A DNA stretch of 64,000 nt from Actinomadura xylanilytica (GTDB lineage Bacteria > Actinomycetota > Actinomycetes > Streptosporangiales > Streptosporangiaceae), in NCBI RefSeq assembly GCF_030283145.1, contig NZ_JASNWE010000002.1, positions 1-64,000 of the forward strand, written 5' to 3'. Under the pieces are notes generated by a model, which searched no databases, was not told the DNA's origin, and saw nothing but the letters and a program-made list of their open reading frames with translations. A program made the position numbers and the translations under genes. Of the stretch, positions 9,382 through 17,020 are shown one piece after another (position 1 is the first letter of the stretch; each line of letters starts with the position of its first letter).

Positions 9382-9933
9382 TCAGGTGTAGGACTCCCCC
9401 AGGGTCTGGCGCACCTGCTTGCGCGCCTCGTGGATCCGCGACTTGACGGTGCCGAGCGGCAGCTTGAGCTGCTCGGCGATCTCCGCGTACTCCAGCTGGG
9501 AGACGTCGCGCAGCACCAGGGCCTGGATCAGGTCGGGCTTGCGCGCCTCCAGGTCCTCCATCGCGTCCAGGATGTCGACCCGGGAACCCGCGATGACGCT
9601 CGTCCGGCGCGGGTCGGGGCGCTGCTGTGGGAGCTCGCCCGCCTGCTCGACCGACCGCCGCTTGAGCGACCGGTAGGTGGACCGCGCCGAGTTGGAGACC
9701 ACGACATGCAGCCAGGTGCTGAACCTGGACCGCCCCTCGAAGCGGTGAATGTTCCGCGCGACCTGCAACAACGCGTCCTGGCACGCCTCCTCGGCATCCT
9801 GCCGGCAGGGCAGGAACCGGGAGCTGTGCCGCAACACGTCCGGCTCGATCTTGCGGAGCAGTTCGTTGAGGGCAGCCTGATCCCCCTGAGCGGCCTTGAC
9901 GGCCAGCTCCTCGGTCCTTTCATCGAATGCCAT
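9382..9933 (-). CDS. ECF-type RNA polymerase sigma factor
   Basis: This 183-residue sigma-70 family protein has only regions 2 and 4. Region 2 covers about residues 25-95 (CQDALLQVARNIHRFEGRS, FSTWLHVVV) and region 4 about 125-178 (LVLRDVSQLEYAEIAEQLKL, PLGTVKSRIHEARK, the -35-binding helix-turn-helix). No anti-sigma gene lies next to it. It is read divergently from the membrane Ser/Thr kinase, their start codons only 57 bases apart, so the kinase may be co-regulated or may be its sensor; that is inferred from position only. ATG 9933 is preceded by AAGAGG. Confidence 0.88.
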   Translation of the reverse strand: MAFDERTEELAVKAAQGDQAALNELLRKIEPDVLRHSSRFLPCRQDAEEACQDALLQVARNIHRFEGRSRFSTWLHVVVSNSARSTYRSLKRRSVEQAGELPQQRPDPRRTSVIAGSRVDILDAMEDLEARKPDLIQALVLRDVSQLEYAEIAEQLKLPLGTVKSRIHEARKQVRQTLGESYT

Positions 9934-9989
9934 CGCCGCGCCTCTTGCTCGTCCGCACACACACCCCGTTTGTTGGGCATGATACGGGA

Positions 9990-12116
9990 GTGTCCTTTCC
10001 ACCAACTGTCGGCCGTTACCGAATCGATCGCGTCCTGGGTTCCGGGGCGTTCGCGTCTGTGTGGCTCGGGCACGACGACGCCCTCGACTCCCAAGTCGCG
10101 ATCAAGGTGCTGTCCGGGAGCCTCCTCGACGACCTCGACGTGCGCAATCGCTTCCTCGAGGAGGCCCGCATCCTGCGCCGGGCCGACTCCGCGAGGCTGG
10201 TGCGGGTCCACGATATCGGCGAGCTGCCGGACGGCCGCCCGTATTTCGTGATGTCGTACGCCGACCGCGGCACGCTCGCGGACCGGATGAACGAACGGCC
10301 ACTTCCGGTCAATACCGCACTGGCCCTCGCCGAGGAGATCGCGCACGGCGTCGAGGTGATCAACACCCTCGGGGTGATCCACCGCGATCTCAAGCCGTCC
10401 AACGTGCTGTTCCAGTCCGCGCCGGACGGCGGCGAGCGGCTCCTCATCGCCGACCTCGGCCTCGCCAAGGCCCTCGCGCACGCCTCCGGCGCGTTCACGC
10501 TGCCGGTCGGCACGCCCGGATACATGTCGCCCGAGCAGGCGCGCTTCGGCGGCGGGCTCGACGTCCGCGCCGACGTGTACGGGCTGGGCGCGCTGAGCTA
10601 TCACATGCTCACCGGCCGCGCCCCTGGCCCGGTCCCGGTCAGGACCCCGCCCAGCGAGCTGCGCGACGATCTGCCGCCCGCGCTCGACCAGGTGATCCTC
10701 CGGGCGCTGGAGGTGGAGCGCGAGCGGCGCTGGCCGACCGCCTCGGCGTTCGCCGAGGCCCTCGCCGCCCTGCGGCCCGACACCCCGCCCGCCCCCGCTC
10801 CCGCACCTGATCCGATGTCCGCCCCCGCTCCGTACAACCCGGTGTCCGGGTCCGACCCGGACGCGACCGTGATGGACAGGCCCCAGCCGGGCCCCGCCTC
10901 GGCCCCGCCGTCGCACACGGCCCAGGGCCCGCCGTCGCACGGCCCACCGCCGCCGCTGCCGGCGCCGCCGTCCGGTCCCGGTCCCGGGTCGTCGGAGTTC
11001 CCGACCCAGCTGGACGAGCCCGTCCCGGGGAACGACCGCACTTCGGAGATGCACACCCCTCCCGCGCAGCAGCCCTCCGACAGCGGGGAATCGACGATCA
11101 TCGACCAGCCCAGCCCGGCCCATTACCCGGGTGCGCACGACGCCACCGAGCCCGGCGGAGACCAGACGGTCGGGTTGCCGACGCCCCCGCCGCCGCCTCC
11201 GGGCGGAGGCCGGGAGCCGGTCGACAACAAGACGGCGGTCTTCCCACTGCCCCCGTCCCAGCAACCACAGCAGCCCCAAGCCCCGCAGCCGCAGCCGCAG
11301 CCGCCGCTCGGAGGGAACGGCCCCGGCGCGACCGGGCCCGGTGGTCCGGGTGGACCGGCAGGGCCCGGCGTTGGGCAGCCGCCGTATCCGGCGCACCAGA
11401 GTCCGCCGCCCACCGGCTTCCAGCCCCCTCCGCCCGGACCTGGCGGAGGGGCCGCGGCCCGGTCCGGAGGCCCGGGAGGGCAGGGCGGCGGGGAGAAGCC
11501 GAAGAAGTTCCTGACGCCGCTGATCATCACCGCGGTGGTGCTGGCGGTCGCCCTGGCCGGCGGGCTCGCGCTCGGCACGCTGTTCTCCAAGGACGACGGC
11601 GGTGGGGGCGGGGGGGAGAAGCTGCCCGCCGTCCCGGCCGACTTCGCACCCGTCTCCGACCAGGCGGGCAAGATCAAGGTGTCGGCGCCCAAGGCGTGGC
11701 CGGCTCAGCAGGCGCAGACCTGGAAGCCCTCCTCCGTGGGGCTGAAGGCCGACCCGACCATCCGGCCGGTGCTGCGTGCGACGCCGAGCGTCCCCGGTTT
11801 CCTCGGCGACGGGAAGAGCCCCGGCGTTTTCATCGGCATGACCACCGATCTGACCGCCGGGCAGCTCCCCCCACCCTTGGCCGCCAAGCACAGGGGCTGC
11901 ACGCCGGCGACTCCGGAGAACTACACCTCCCCCGACAAGGCCCTGTCCGGCACGATCACCCGCTACACCGGCTGCACCAGGGGCACCCCCTCGGTCACCG
12001 AGGTCGGGCTGAAGGACAAGACCGGGAAGTTCGGCGCCTGGGTCCGGGTCAAGGAGACCGACGACCGGAACCTGACCAAGGCCATCCTCAACACCCTCAA
12101 GCTCACCGCTCCCTGA
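9990..12116 (+). CDS. Membrane-anchored Ser/Thr protein kinase
   Basis: The 708-residue protein has an N-terminal Hanks-type kinase domain (about 8-270): Gly loop GSGAFASVWLG, VAIKVL lysine, catalytic HRDLKPSN, DLG in place of DFG, and GTPGYMSPEQ. A Pro/Gly/Gln-rich linker of roughly 230 residues follows, then one membrane helix (about 512-533, LIITAVVLAVALAGGLALGTL) and an outside domain of about 170 residues that lacks PASTA repeats and whose ligand is unknown. GTG 9990 is chosen because GRYRIDRVLG should lie near the start; a reading from 9927 would overlap the sigma gene. A terminator follows at 12127-12173. Confidence 0.93.
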   Translation: MSFPPTVGRYRIDRVLGSGAFASVWLGHDDALDSQVAIKVLSGSLLDDLDVRNRFLEEARILRRADSARLVRVHDIGELPDGRPYFVMSYADRGTLADRMNERPLPVNTALALAEEIAHGVEVINTLGVIHRDLKPSNVLFQSAPDGGERLLIADLGLAKALAHASGAFTLPVGTPGYMSPEQARFGGGLDVRADVYGLGALSYHMLTGRAPGPVPVRTPPSELRDDLPPALDQVILRALEVERERRWPTASAFAEALAALRPDTPPAPAPAPDPMSAPAPYNPVSGSDPDATVMDRPQPGPASAPPSHTAQGPPSHGPPPPLPAPPSGPGPGSSEFPTQLDEPVPGNDRTSEMHTPPAQQPSDSGESTIIDQPSPAHYPGAHDATEPGGDQTVGLPTPPPPPPGGGREPVDNKTAVFPLPPSQQPQQPQAPQPQPQPPLGGNGPGATGPGGPGGPAGPGVGQPPYPAHQSPPPTGFQPPPPGPGGGAAARSGGPGGQGGGEKPKKFLTPLIITAVVLAVALAGGLALGTLFSKDDGGGGGGEKLPAVPADFAPVSDQAGKIKVSAPKAWPAQQAQTWKPSSVGLKADPTIRPVLRATPSVPGFLGDGKSPGVFIGMTTDLTAGQLPPPLAAKHRGCTPATPENYTSPDKALSGTITRYTGCTRGTPSVTEVGLKDKTGKFGAWVRVKETDDRNLTKAILNTLKLTAP

Positions 12117-12126
12117 CCCACCCCTC

Positions 12127-12173
12127 CCGTCCGTCCACGCAGGGGGGGTGGTGTCCCCCACGTGGACGGACGG
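12127..12173 (+). terminator. Terminator after the kinase gene
   Basis: A perfect inverted repeat with 13-base arms (CCGTCCGTCCACG and complement) encloses a G/C-rich loop and begins 11 bases past the kinase stop. Confidence 0.6.
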
Positions 12174-12259
12174 ATCAGCCGCGCCCCACCGTCTCCTTTA
12201 ATTCATCGTTCGGTGAAATCCAGGTCGATGCCATCAAGAGTTGCATCGCGACCGTCTTC

Positions 12260-12269
12260 CGATATATCG
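12260..12269 (+). promoter_or_regulatory. Possible PadR operator CGATATATCG
   Basis: A perfect 10-base AT-rich palindrome sits 40 bases before the padR start in otherwise GC-rich DNA, next to GTTAATGCATCG. PadR-type regulators usually bind AT-rich palindromes in their own promoters. Autoregulation is inferred, not shown. Confidence 0.45.
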
Positions 12270-12308
12270 TTAATGCATCGCAACCGATCACTAGACAAGG
12301 AGACTGCG

Positions 12309-12911
12309 ATGCGCGACCACCCTCACCCGAGGCGCGGAGGATTCCGCGCCCCCGAGGAACGACAGCGGCGCGGCGACCCGTTCGGGCCCTGGGGATCCGG
12401 TCCCGGCTTCGGCCCGGGCCGTCCCGGAGAGCGCGGCGGGCACGGACGCGGCGGACGCGGCCGGCGCACCCGGCGCGGCAACGTGCGGGCCGCCCTGCTG
12501 GCGCTGCTCGCCGAACGTCCGATGCACGGCTACGAGATGATCCGGGAGCTCGACAACCGCACCGGCGGCGTCTGGCGGCCCAGCCCCGGCTCGGTCTACC
12601 CGACGCTCCAGATGCTGGAGGACGAGGGCCGGGTCAGCAGCGAGGAGCAGGGCGGCAAGCGGCTGTTCGCGCTCACCGACAGCGGACGCGAGGAGACCGA
12701 CGCCCAGACCACCGCCCCCTGGGACGAGGTCACCGAGGCCGCCGGCGAGAACGTCCTGCGCGGACGCGAGGCGGTCGGCCAGCTCATGGGCGCGCTGCAC
12801 CAGGTCATGGCCGTCGGCAGCGAGACGCAGAAGGCGCGCGCTCTGGACGTCGTCAACGACGCCCGCCGCCGCCTGTACGGGATCCTCGCCGATGACCCCG
12901 AGGCGGAGTGA
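12309..12911 (+). CDS. PadR-family transcriptional regulator
   Basis: The 200-residue protein begins with a flexible Arg/Gly/Pro-rich stretch of about 60 residues, then the PadR winged helix (NVRAALLALLAERPMHGYEMIRELD, WRPSPGSVYPTLQMLEDEG, GKRLFALTDSGRE). A C-terminal helical part (about 140-195) should form the dimer. ATG 12309 has AAGGAGA five bases upstream. PadR proteins often repress an adjacent efflux or stress gene, but none is next to it here. The long basic N-terminal tail is typical of many actinobacterial members. Confidence 0.9.
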   Translation: MRDHPHPRRGGFRAPEERQRRGDPFGPWGSGPGFGPGRPGERGGHGRGGRGRRTRRGNVRAALLALLAERPMHGYEMIRELDNRTGGVWRPSPGSVYPTLQMLEDEGRVSSEEQGGKRLFALTDSGREETDAQTTAPWDEVTEAAGENVLRGREAVGQLMGALHQVMAVGSETQKARALDVVNDARRRLYGILADDPEAE

Positions 12912-12919
12912 CCCACCCC

Positions 12920-12948
12920 GGCGGACGCCCGCACTCCGGGCGTCCGCC
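12920..12948. terminator. Terminator between padR and the convergent gene
   Basis: A perfect 12-base inverted repeat (GGCGGACGCCCG, loop CACTC, complement) starts nine bases past the padR stop. It can serve padR and perhaps the convergent gene at 13043. A 14-base direct repeat (GCGGTGACCGGTAT, twice) follows at about 12963-12990, with no obvious role. Confidence 0.65.
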
Positions 12949-13042
12949 GACCCCGCCGGTACGCGGTGACCGGTATGCGGTGACCGGTATGCGGGCGATC
13001 ATGACGGCGGTCGTCATCGACGGCCGGCGCGCGAAGCTCCCG

Positions 13043-13951
13043 TCAGCGCGGGAAGGGAGCCTCCTTGGCCAGATGGTCGGCCATGTAGAGCTGCTTCCAC
13101 ACGTACAGGTGCAGGTCACGTCGGGCGACCTGCTTGTCGACCGGCACCGCGACGGTGGCCCGCACCAGGTACGAGGCGCCCGGCGGCATGAACTTGTCGC
13201 CGCCGTCCCCCGAGACCAGGGCCGCACCCGCCAGCCTGCGCACCACGTCGCTCTTGATGGGCGGCGTGCACATGTCCTCGGGCACGCCCGCCTGGGGCAT
13301 GCACCTCCCGCGCGCACGCGCGGACACGAGGCTTCGCTTGAGGAACACGTCCCCCGGGAAGTCGAGCAGGACCTGCCGGTCCGACGGGTTGCTCAGCACG
13401 TACTCGACATAGGCGCCCGCCGCTCCTGACGACTGCGCCGACGACTGCGGGGCCGTGACGCCGCCGCCCGTCCCGCCGGTCACCGCCTCGATCCGGTACT
13501 TGGAGCCGTCGGCCGTCCCGACGACCACGGGCTTCCCCCTGCGGGGCAGCGGTGCGCCCGCCGCCCGGCCGGCCGGGGCGCCCGTCTGCGCGCTGACCGG
13601 CGCGCCCCCGGCGTTGTCGTCCCCCGACGCGGGGAGCAGGAGCAGCCCGCCCGCGACCGCCGCGGCGAGGCCGAGGACCCCGGCGGCGATCAGCCCGTTG
13701 CGGCGCCCCGCGCGCTCGCGCTCGCGGCGTTCGCGGTTGCGCGAGCTGCGGGACCCCAGCCGCACCTCGACGCCGCTGGTCTCCCGCACGCCTATCGGCC
13801 CGGTCGTCGTGGACGGGGACGGGGCCGCGCCCGTCCCGTACGGCGCTCCGGACCGATCCGGCGGCCGGTCGAACGGCCCGGTCCCGGGTCCCCCGGTCCC
13901 GTGTCCCCCGTACTCGTCGGGCCTGCGTGGGATGTCTGGCTCTCTCTCCAC
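13043..13951 (-). CDS. Single-pass membrane protein with exported domain, unknown function
   Basis: The 302-residue protein has a Pro/Gly-rich cytosolic part (1-80), an Arg-rich stop segment (SRNRERRERERAGRRN), one membrane helix (about 93-113, GLIAAGVLGLAAAVAGGLLLL), a linker, and an exported domain of about 165 residues from about 138. That domain has two cysteines (GRCMPQAGVPEDMCTPP) that may pair, and beta-rich phrases such as AYVEYVLSNPSDRQVLLDFPGDV, resembling immunoglobulin-like extracellular domains. No named family was recognised. The gene stands alone, with 196 bases between its start and the otsB stop. Confidence 0.7.
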   Translation of the reverse strand: MEREPDIPRRPDEYGGHGTGGPGTGPFDRPPDRSGAPYGTGAAPSPSTTTGPIGVRETSGVEVRLGSRSSRNRERRERERAGRRNGLIAAGVLGLAAAVAGGLLLLPASGDDNAGGAPVSAQTGAPAGRAAGAPLPRRGKPVVVGTADGSKYRIEAVTGGTGGGVTAPQSSAQSSGAAGAYVEYVLSNPSDRQVLLDFPGDVFLKRSLVSARARGRCMPQAGVPEDMCTPPIKSDVVRRLAGAALVSGDGGDKFMPPGASYLVRATVAVPVDKQVARRDLHLYVWKQLYMADHLAKEAPFPR

Positions 13952-14147
13952 CGTGAACGCTCCCCGTTCTCAGTACCCGGTCCCCCGCGAAGCACCGAGT
14001 CGCCACATTCCCCACATTTTGGCGCAATTGACTGTCAAGTCCACACATGACCCCGGAGTCTCTCCGAAACCCACAATCCCCGCGTCCCCGTTTGTCACCC
14101 GCGAGAGTGGCGCGACGCCGCGCGGAGACCCGCGGGCCGGGGCGGGG

Positions 14148-15041
14148 TCAGGCCGGCGGGTCGAGGAGGGTGCCGAGGAACGCCACCACCCCGGCCGGGC
14201 CGTCGACGATCACGTCGGCGCGGTCGGCGAGCGCGGTCACCTCGGCGGACCCGCTGCACACCTTCACGCCCGGTACGCCCCGCGCGCGGAACCCGTCGAC
14301 GGCGTCGTAGGCCGCCAGATCGCCCAGATCGTCGCCGGCGAACAGCACCGCGCCCGGAAGACCGGCAGGGGCGCCGGGGGCGGCGCGGCGGGCGTCGACG
14401 AAGGAGCGCAGAGCCATGCCCTTGTCCATCCCGGGCGGACGCAGTTCCAGCACCAGCCGTCCGGGCTCCACGGCGAGCCCGGTGCGCTCGGCGAGCGCGG
14501 CGAGGAGCCCGCGCAGCCGTTCGAGCGCCACCTCGGGTTCGGCGCAGCGGCGGGTGTGGACCGCGAGCGCCTGCCCCTTGTCCTCGACGAAGACCTCGGG
14601 GGGCGCCCCGGCGGCCTCCAGCACACCGGGCAGCTTGGCCCGCGCCTCCGCGACGCCCGGAGGCGGCTCGGGGACGGTCAGCACGCCCGACTCCCAGCGT
14701 TCGAGCCCGTACTGCCCGAGGACGACGAGCCCGTCGATGCCGGCGAAGCCCCCGTACTCCACCGCCAAGGCGGCGGGCCGGCCGGTGACGATCACCAGCG
14801 CGCCGACCAGCGGGACCAGCCGGGCCAGCGCCGCCGCCGCCGCGGGATGGGCACGGGCCGCGGCCGGATCGTCGACGATCGGCGCCAGCGTGCCGTCGAA
14901 GTCGAAGCCGAGCACGGCCGCGGCGGGGTCGGCGCGGATCGCGTCCAGGCCGTCGGTACCGGCGGCCGTCACACTTCGGGGAGAGTTCACACCGGCAATG
15001 GTGGCCGGTTCAGGGCCGGAGGCCGAGTCGGCGCGCGGCAC
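14148..15041 (-). CDS. otsB: Trehalose-6-phosphate phosphatase
   Basis: OtsB removes phosphate from trehalose-6-phosphate to give trehalose. It is a HAD-superfamily enzyme: motif I FDFDGTLAPIVDD, motif II VTGRPAAL, motif III lysine in GMDKGMAL, motif IV LFAGDDLGDLAAYDAV. At 297 residues with an N-terminal extension the length is normal. The start is uncertain: GTG 15041 overlaps the end of the DUF3263 gene by 32 bases, and a shorter GTG start near 14990 also fits. It should work with otsA at 6565, which is on the opposite strand and separately controlled. Confidence 0.9.
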   Translation of the reverse strand: MPRADSASGPEPATIAGVNSPRSVTAAGTDGLDAIRADPAAAVLGFDFDGTLAPIVDDPAAARAHPAAAAALARLVPLVGALVIVTGRPAALAVEYGGFAGIDGLVVLGQYGLERWESGVLTVPEPPPGVAEARAKLPGVLEAAGAPPEVFVEDKGQALAVHTRRCAEPEVALERLRGLLAALAERTGLAVEPGRLVLELRPPGMDKGMALRSFVDARRAAPGAPAGLPGAVLFAGDDLGDLAAYDAVDGFRARGVPGVKVCSGSAEVTALADRADVIVDGPAGVVAFLGTLLDPPA

Positions 15042-15435
15042 GCTGCCGCTGCCGCTGCGTGCGCATCCGGCGGAGGCGCTTGACCAGCATCGGGTCGTGC
15101 GCGAGCGCCTCGGGCCGGTCGATCAGGAGGGTGAGGAGCTGGTAGTACCGCGTCGCCGACATGTCGAACAGTTCGCGGATCGCCTGCTCCTTGGCCCCGG
15201 CGTACTTCCACCACTGCCGCTCGAAGGCGAGGATCTGGCGGTCACGCTCGGACAGGAGGCCGGAGGGGAAGGCGCCATCGTCTTCCAGGTCCCCGTCCGG
15301 GCCTTCCTTCGGCCCCTCGTTCAGACCCTCGCTCGGGCCCTCGCTCGGGCCTTCGTTCACCGGTTGGAGCGCTGAGCCATCGTCCATGCTTCCGTCCTGT
15401 TGGGGGCCGGCACCGGGGGCGTTCGCCTCGCGCAT
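15010..15435 (-). CDS. DUF3263 family protein
   Basis: The 141-residue protein has an acidic N-terminal half with a degenerate repeat (NEGPSEGPSEGLNEGPKEG) and a C-terminal DUF3263 domain (LLSERDRQILAFERQWWKYAGAKEQAIRELFDMS, ATRYYQLL), a helical, HTH-like fold found in actinobacteria only. It probably binds DNA, but no target is known. ATG 15435 follows GAGGGGA. It is upstream of otsB and overlaps it, so the two are likely co-transcribed; the same pairing is common in this group. Confidence 0.85.
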   Translation of the reverse strand: MREANAPGAGPQQDGSMDDGSALQPVNEGPSEGPSEGLNEGPKEGPDGDLEDDGAFPSGLLSERDRQILAFERQWWKYAGAKEQAIRELFDMSATRYYQLLTLLIDRPEALAHDPMLVKRLRRMRTQRQRQRAARRLGLRP

Positions 15436-15796
15436 GAGGTCCCCTCTGTGGTTACTAGTCCCGGGTCGTCCGGGTTCGGCCGGTGCCATGCTACGCGTCC
15501 CCACCGACAAGTTCCGGTGGTTCCGGCGGAACGACAGACCCCTCGCCGGACCGGGCCGCAAACCGCGCTCCGGTGCACCACGACCGCGCCGACCTGCGGA
15601 CCATCACACACTGTCACAGCACTCGACCGGAGCCCCCGGCCGCACATCCGCCGCTCGCGTCACGCTCCGGACCACCGGGGCGACGTCGTCCCGGCCGTCC
15701 CACCCAGTGCGCCTGGACGGGTTCGGAACGGCGCGTCCGGGGTGCCGGATCACCCCAGGTGGGGCACCCTGGAAGGGAGTCGGAACCAAAACACAT
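15436..15796. other. Divergent spacer DUF3263 / marR
   Basis: About 360 bases without a supported gene. It should contain the promoter of the DUF3263-otsB unit on the minus strand. No clear -10/-35 pair or repeat was found by eye except for the AT-rich element just downstream at 15797-15817. Confidence 0.4.
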
Positions 15797-15817
15797 GCAT
15801 GCTACATGCGTTAAAGT
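15797..15817 (+). promoter_or_regulatory. Likely marR promoter and operator
   Basis: A perfect short palindrome GCATG-CTA-CATGC (15797-15809) lies two bases upstream of a -10-like TAAAGT (15812-15817). The whole 45-base stretch to 15835 is AT-rich against its surroundings. MarR proteins bind such palindromes over their own promoters, so this is a good site for autoregulation. Confidence 0.5.
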
Positions 15818-15879
15818 GTGTACATTGCAACATACCGTCCGGTATCCGAGATGACCGGCAGCGAACGGGAGACCTGTGC

Positions 15880-16524
15880 ATGGTGACGGAGACCTCCTCC
15901 ACGGAACGGCCCCCGGGAACCGACCCCGCCCCGCGCGCGGCGTCCGACACGTCCGGACGGTCCGGCAGGTCCGTGGAGCCCGGTGACCTCTCCGACCCGT
16001 TGATCAACGACATCGCCGTCGCGCTCTTCCACGTCCGGCGGGTGTGGGGCAAGCCCGACCTGATGAAGCGGATCCGCGCGCAGACCTCCAGCGGTCCCGG
16101 CGGGCAGCCGCTCCAGGTCTCCAACCTCATGGTGGTGCACGCCGTCGCCGCGCTGACCGTCGCCTGCGCGGCGGAGGCCGCCGGCGAGGTCACCGTCGGC
16201 GCCGTCGCCGAGCGGCTGGAGATCGACCCCTCGACCGCCAGCCGCCTCGTCGGGCACGCGATCGACGCCGGGCTGATCTCACGCCGTCCCTCCCCGAACG
16301 ACGCCCGCCGCGCCAACCTCGGGCTGACCGACGCCGGACGGCGGGTCAAGCGGGTCGCCGAGCGGTACCGCCGCGCCTACATCGCCGAGCTCATGTCGGG
16401 CTGGACCACCGAGGAGCGCGCCGACTTCGCCCGCCTCTTCACCCGCTTCGCGGACGCCGCCGCCCAGGCCCCCATGGAACTGGACGGCGTCGACAAGATC
16501 TTCGAAGAGGCCGAGGCCGACTGA
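15880..16524 (+). CDS. MarR-family transcriptional regulator
   Basis: The 214-residue protein has a disordered N-terminus of about 35 residues, then a winged helix: GEVTVGAVAERLEIDPSTAS is the HTH and LISRRPSPNDARRANLGLTDAG the wing, the latter with the conserved D-R pair of MarR proteins. Flanking helices (INDIAVALFHVRRVW and ADFARLFTRFADA) make the dimer. The ligand is unknown and no target gene is adjacent on the same strand. ATG 15880 follows GGGAG; a hairpin at 16529-16560 ends the unit. Confidence 0.9.
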   Translation: MVTETSSTERPPGTDPAPRAASDTSGRSGRSVEPGDLSDPLINDIAVALFHVRRVWGKPDLMKRIRAQTSSGPGGQPLQVSNLMVVHAVAALTVACAAEAAGEVTVGAVAERLEIDPSTASRLVGHAIDAGLISRRPSPNDARRANLGLTDAGRRVKRVAERYRRAYIAELMSGWTTEERADFARLFTRFADAAAQAPMELDGVDKIFEEAEAD

Positions 16525-16528
16525 CCGG

Positions 16529-16560
16529 CCGCGCGGCGGCCCGCGCGGGCCGCCGCGCGG
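16529..16560. terminator. Strong hairpin between marR and the SHOCT gene
   Basis: Fifteen-base perfect arms (CCGCGCGGCGGCCCG and complement) lie between two convergent genes and can end both transcripts. There is no T run. Confidence 0.65.
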
Positions 16561-16596
16561 ACCGGCCCGGACGGACGGGCCGTGGGCCGACGCGCG

Positions 16597-16911
16597 TCAG
16601 CCGCCGTGCCGCAGCCCCGACATGCGCATGTGGTACTCGTCCTCGTCGATCTCTCCACGGGCGAAGCGCTCGGCGAGGATGGTCAGCGCGCTGCTCATCG
16701 GGTCCGTCGCCGACGCGGCCCCGGCGGTCGCCGCGCCGCCCGGCCCGTTCGTCCTCCGGCGCACCAGATAGAACCCGAGCCCGATCACGGCCAGCCAGAA
16801 CAGCCCGAACGTGATGGGGAAGACCGGCCAGAAGGCGGGCGCGTCCCCGCCGTCGTGCCAGCCCGGGTGAGCCTGTGCGGCCTGCACCACTGATGTCGTC
16901 ATCATGGTCAT
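16597..16911 (-). CDS. SHOCT-domain membrane protein
   Basis: The 104-residue protein has one membrane helix (about 28-49, FPITFGLFWLAVIGLGFYLV) and a C-terminal SHOCT motif (ALTILAERFARGEIDEDEYHMRM), a short helix-turn-helix-like module often found at the end of bacterial membrane proteins. AGGAGG precedes ATG 16911; a second ATG at 16905 is better spaced. Role unknown. It is read convergently to marR. Confidence 0.85.
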   Translation of the reverse strand: MTMMTTSVVQAAQAHPGWHDGGDAPAFWPVFPITFGLFWLAVIGLGFYLVRRRTNGPGGAATAGAASATDPMSSALTILAERFARGEIDEDEYHMRMSGLRHGG

Positions 16912-17020
16912 CGACCTCCTGGTTGCGGATGAGTCAATGCTCGGCGACGGGTCCGGGGGCCGTCATCGTACGGCCGGAGGCTCCCGCGCTACGCCGGACG
17001 GAGTAGCGGACGCGACGCGA

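Noticed and set aside
9528..12161. Minus-strand open frame of 877 codons opposite the kinase gene
   Set aside because: Arg/Gly-rich shadow of the kinase gene; no domain, and it overlaps two well supported genes.
12963..12990. Direct repeat GCGGTGACCGGTAT as an insertion-site duplication
   Set aside because: The copies are tandem with nothing between them and no mobile gene nearby.
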